Below, in pieces: positions 60,121-64,000 of a DNA stretch of 64,000 nucleotides. Made by a program: the position numbers and the translations under genes. Below the pieces are notes generated by a model. It had not been told where the DNA came from. It worked only from the letters and a program-made list of their open reading frames with translations, and searched no databases. Where the stretch lies: assembly GCF_022230885.1 (NCBI RefSeq), contig NZ_JAKGCT010000004.1:2170001-2234000 (forward strand), in the 5' to 3' direction. The first letter of the stretch is position 1, and every line of letters starts with the position of its first letter. The stretch is from Paenalcaligenes niemegkensis (GTDB lineage Bacteria > Pseudomonadota > Gammaproteobacteria > Burkholderiales > Burkholderiaceae_B).

Positions 60121-63100
60121 TTATTCATTATCTGAGGCACTGGCTGGTTGCGATGTTTCATCAGCGGCAGTTTCACCACTTGCGTCAGACGAATCGTTGA
60201 AGGGGCTATCGCTCCCGAACGGATTCTCCTGTGCGCGAGCGGCTTGACGTTCAGCGATTTCAAACAGCTCTCTTTCGTGACGTGCACGGTGGAAGGCCAT
60301 ACCTGTACCGGCAGGAATGAGGCGACCCACAATGACGTTCTCTTTGAGGCCTCGCAGATCGTCACGTTTGCCCATAATAGCGGCTTCGGTTAGGACTCGC
60401 GTAGTCTCTTGGAAAGAGGCCGCCGAAATAAACGAATCAGTAGACAACGATGCTTTGGTAATACCCAGCAAAACGTTCTCGTATGACGCGGTCAGTTCTT
60501 TACTGGCTTCCAGACGATCATTCTCGTTTAGCAGCTCAGAGCGCTCAACTTGCTCACCCGTGATAAATTGGCTATCACCAGCATCGGAAATATTCACCCG
60601 ACGCAGCATCTGGCGAACAATGACTTCGATGTGCTTGTCGTTAATCTTCACACCCTGCAGACGGTAAACGTCCTGAACTTCATTAACGATATAGCTGGCC
60701 AGTTGCTCGATGCCTTTGAGACGCAAGATGTCATGAGGATCAGGTGGACCATCAACAATGGTTTCACCCTTATTCACAACTTGACCATCATGCACCAACA
60801 CCTGTTTCTCTTTGGGAATCAAGAACTCATGGCTGACACCGTCAAGGTCGGTAATGACCAGGCGCTGTTTGCCCTTCGTATCTTTACCAAAGGAAACCGT
60901 ACCGGTAACTTCGGCCAACATACCCGCATCTTTAGGTGAGCGTGCTTCGAATAGTTCGGCAACACGTGGCAGACCCCCGGTAATATCGCGAGTTTTTTGC
61001 GATTCCTGAGGAATACGAGCCAGAATCTCACCCACGGAAACTTGCTGACCGTCACGAACGGTAATCAAGGCTCCGACCGGGAACGAGATATTCACCATAT
61101 GATCGGTACCGGCAATTTTGATCTCATCGCCAGATTCGTTCAACAGTTTGATCTGCGGACGCAGTGTGATCTTCCCACCACGTGTTTTAGGCGTGATGAC
61201 CACCAGAGTCGACAAGCCGGTTACCTCATCGACTTGACGGGCAACCGTCACGTTCTCGTCGATATTCTCGAAACGAACGGTACCACTGTACTCGGACACG
61301 ATTGGACGCGTCAGCGGATCCCAACTGGCGATACGCTGGCCGGCTTTGACGTCTTCGCCATCACCTACCGAAATATTCGCACCGTATGGGATCTTGTGAC
61401 GTTCACGCTCACGACGGCTATCATCATAAATAATGATTTCGCCCGAACGGGAAATAGCCACTTTTTCGCCTTTGGCGTTGGTCACATAGCGCAGACCGAT
61501 GGCAAAACCAACCTGACCTGCAATTTTGGTTTCAACCGTGCTGGTCGTCGCTGCACGCGATGCTGCACCACCAATGTGGAAAGTACGCATCGTAAGCTGT
61601 GTACCTGGCTCCCCGATAGACTGGGCAGCGATAACACCGACTGCCTCACCACGGTTAACCATACTGCCCCGGCCCAGATCGCGACCATAACAATGCGCAC
61701 ATAGCCCATGACGGGTTTCGCACGTTAACGGTGTGCGAATCTTGACTTCGTCAATGCTCAGGGCATCAATCAGATCAACGAGGTCTTCGTCAAGCAAGGT
61801 ACCTGCAGCTACTGCTGTCTCTTGGGTATCTGGATTGATGACATCAATCGCAGCTACACGGCCCAGAATACGGTCACGTAATGGCTCAATAACTTCACCG
61901 CCGTCCAGTACCGCTTTCATGGTGTAGCCGCTGGACGTACCGCAATCGCTTTCTGTGATAACCAGGTCTTGAGTCACGTCGACAAGACGGCGTGTCAAAT
62001 AACCTGAGTTAGCCGTCTTCAAAGCAGTGTCAGCCAGACCTTTACGCGCACCGTGAGTAGAAATAAAGTACTGAAGTACGTTTAGACCTTCACGGAAGTT
62101 AGCGGTAATCGGTGTTTCGATAATCGAACCATCCGGTTTGGCCATCAAACCACGCATACCAGCCAACTGGCGAATCTGCGCAGCCGAACCTCGGGCACCA
62201 GAGTCAGCCATCATGTAGATAGAGTTAAACGACTCTTGACGCACATCTTCACCGTGACGGTTTTGAACAGGCTCAGTGGCCAGCTCTTCCATCATGGCTT
62301 TACCAACACGATCACTGACTTTGCCCCAGATATCGACCACGTTGTTATAGCGCTCTTGAGAGGTAACCAGACCCGATGAATACTGCTTGTCGATCTCTTT
62401 GACTTCGTTACCGGCCTGGTTCAGAATTTCTTCTTTAACCGTAGGAACCACCATGTCGTTCATGGAGATAGAGATACCTCCACGTGTGGCCAGACGGAAA
62501 CCGGACTGCATAAGCTTATCGGCAAAAATCACAGTAGCACGCAGGCCACAACGACGGAAAGACTGATTGATCAGCTTGGAGATCTCTTTTTCTTCAAGGT
62601 CTGGTTCATTTGCTTGAAAGACAGACCGTGAGGCAAGATCTCGGACAGCAATGCGCGTCCGACCGTTGTTTCAAAACGCTGGGGTGTAGCGACCCATTCA
62701 CCGGCTTCGTCTTTTGCGAACTCGTCAATACGAACGGTGATTCGAGACTGCAGTTCGACTTCTTTGTTGTCATAGGCGCGCTGCACCTCGGACACGTTCG
62801 CAAAGAACATGCCTTCGCCCTTACCGTTGATACGGTCACGGCTGGCGTAGTACAGACCTAAAACAATATCCTGCGACGGCACGATAGAAGGTTCGCCATT
62901 GGCAGGGAACAATACGTTGTTCGACGCCAACATCAATGTACGAGCTTCTAGTTGAGCCTCTAGCGACAGCGGTACGTGGACCGCCATTTGGTCACCGTCA
63001 AAGTCAGCGTTAAAGGCCGCACACACGAGTGGATGCAACTGAATCGCTTTACCTTCGATCAGAACAGGCTCAAATGCCTGAATACCCAAACGGTGCAACG

Positions 63101-64000
63101 TAGGCGCCCTGTTAAGCATTACGGGGTGTTCACGAATAACCTCTTCGAGAATATCCCAGACCACAGGCTCTTGATTCTCGACCAACCGCTTGGCTGCTTT
63201 GATGGTTGTTGCCAGACCCATCATTTCCAGACGATTGAAAATAAAAGGCTTAAAGAGCTCTAGCGCCATCAGCTTAGGCAGACCACACTGGTGCAGCTTA
63301 AGTTGAGGACCAACCACAATTACCGAACGACCGGAGTAGTCGACACGTTTACCCAGCAAGTTCTGACGGAAGCGACCGCCCTTGCCTTTGATCATGTCGG
63401 CCAGCGACTTCAGCTGACGCTTATTCGCACCCGTCATAGCTTTGCCGCGACGACCGTTGTCGAGCAGGGAGTCTACTGACTCTTGCAGCATACGTTTTTC
63501 GTTGCGCAAGATAATGTCAGGAGCTTTTAGCTCGAGCAGACGCTTCAACCGGTTGTTACGGTTGATGACGCGACGGTATAAGTCGTTGAGATCGGAAGTT
63601 GCAAAGCGGCCACCATCCAAAGGCACCAATGGGCGCAACTCGGGCGGCAGCACTGGCAGCACTTCGAGAATCATCCAGTCAGGCTTGATGCCTGATTTCT
63701 GGAATCCCTCAAGCACTTTCAGGCGCTTCGAAATTTTCTTGATCTTCGCTTCAGAACCAGTGGCTTTCAACTCGGCGCGCAGCGTTTCAACTTCGCGATC
63801 AATATCGATAGAGCGCAACAGTTCGCGCACGGCTTCAGCACCCATAAGGGCCTGGAAGTCGTCACCGTATTCTTCGGTTTTAGCAAAGTAATCATCGTCA
63901 GACATGATCTGACCGCGTTTAAGCGGGGTCATGCCAGGTTCAATTACGCACCACGCTTCAAAATAAAGCACGCGTTCGATGTCACGCAAGGTCATGTCGA
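60121..64000 (-). CDS. rpoC: DNA-directed RNA polymerase subunit beta' (3' part, one frame break)
   Basis: Beta' forms one jaw of the RNA polymerase cleft and holds the catalytic magnesium. The N-terminal 100 or so residues lie beyond the right edge. The catalytic aspartates are in [18 protein letters not shown]. The second zinc site is formed by cysteines in ESDCGTSSG and [16 protein letters not shown]. Bridge-helix and trigger-loop sequences include [20 protein letters not shown] and [19 protein letters not shown]. One base missing in the T run 62587-62591 breaks the frame; repair gives [20 protein letters not shown], joining both parts. It ends SASDNE. An essential gene, so the break is most likely a consensus error. 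Confidence 0.97.

Noticed and set aside
60997-61704. Plus-strand frame of 235 codons antisense to rpoC
   Set aside because: It is the reverse of well-conserved RpoC codons with no domain of its own.

Overview
The window is a ribosomal-protein and RNA-polymerase chromosome region of a betaproteobacterium, most likely Burkholderiales, family Alcaligenaceae (Bordetella/Alcaligenes relatives). The reasons are the System II cytochrome c maturation pair (CcsA/CcsB), a cytochrome c4, a Bug-type tripartite tricarboxylate transporter, CHASE2 signalling, and the order rpoC - rpsL-rpsG-fusA-tuf-rpsJ - S10 - spc - alpha operon. The genus is not decidable from sequence alone. GC content looks close to 50-55% by eye.

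Layout, left to right. 1-455: 5' part of an unidentified, possibly GAF-domain gene. 936-5293 (minus): ccsA, ccsB and cytochrome c4. 5456-7094 (plus): engB-hemB. 7161-9508 (minus): dsbD and cutA. 9567-18460 (minus): alpha and spc operons, rplN to rplQ, including secY, infA, rpmJ, rpsM and rpoA. 18907-37715 (plus): a 19-kb metabolic insert with an aldehyde dehydrogenase, a PsrA-like TetR regulator, a complete fatty-acid uptake and beta-oxidation set (fadE, fadI, fadJ, fadL, a DUF4442 protein, fadD), the sulfite reductase/siroheme genes cysJ-cysI-cysG, a TauE/SafE exporter and a GntR regulator. 37855-42595 (minus): S10 operon, rplC to rpsQ. 42857-50508 (minus): a glycine-betaine-type ABC transporter, tctA-tctB-tctC and a gamma-glutamyltransferase-family enzyme. 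50916-55679 (minus): str operon plus rpsJ. 56199-59976 (plus): a response regulator, a LysM-FecR envelope protein and a CHASE2 histidine kinase. 60121-64000 (minus): rpoC, running off the right edge. Three accessory blocks are therefore inserted at operon boundaries of one conserved translation/transcription cluster.

How the genes work together. The fad block is a near-complete pathway: outer-membrane uptake (FadL), activation (FadD), dehydrogenation (FadE), hydration/oxidation (FadJ) and thiolysis (FadI). Two matching palindromes of the form CAAAC-N4-GTTTG, one before the TetR gene and one touching the -35 element of fadL, suggest local control by the PsrA-like repressor. CysJ, CysI and CysG supply sulfite reductase and its siroheme. 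CcsA/CcsB assemble c-type cytochromes such as the adjacent c4, and DsbD can supply the reductant for that.

Caveat. At least sixteen frame breaks interrupt otherwise intact genes, including essential ones (rpoC, rpsL, rpsM, secY, hemB). Nearly all are explained by one missing base in a homopolymer run. I read this as a sequencing/consensus artefact, so the affected genes are annotated as whole CDSs with the break noted. I found no tRNA, rRNA, CRISPR array, insertion sequence or prophage. The least explained parts are the CHASE2/FecR/response-regulator trio, the DUF4442 protein in the fatty-acid block, the GGT-Tct module with its tandem promoter repeat, and several structured non-coding stretches.
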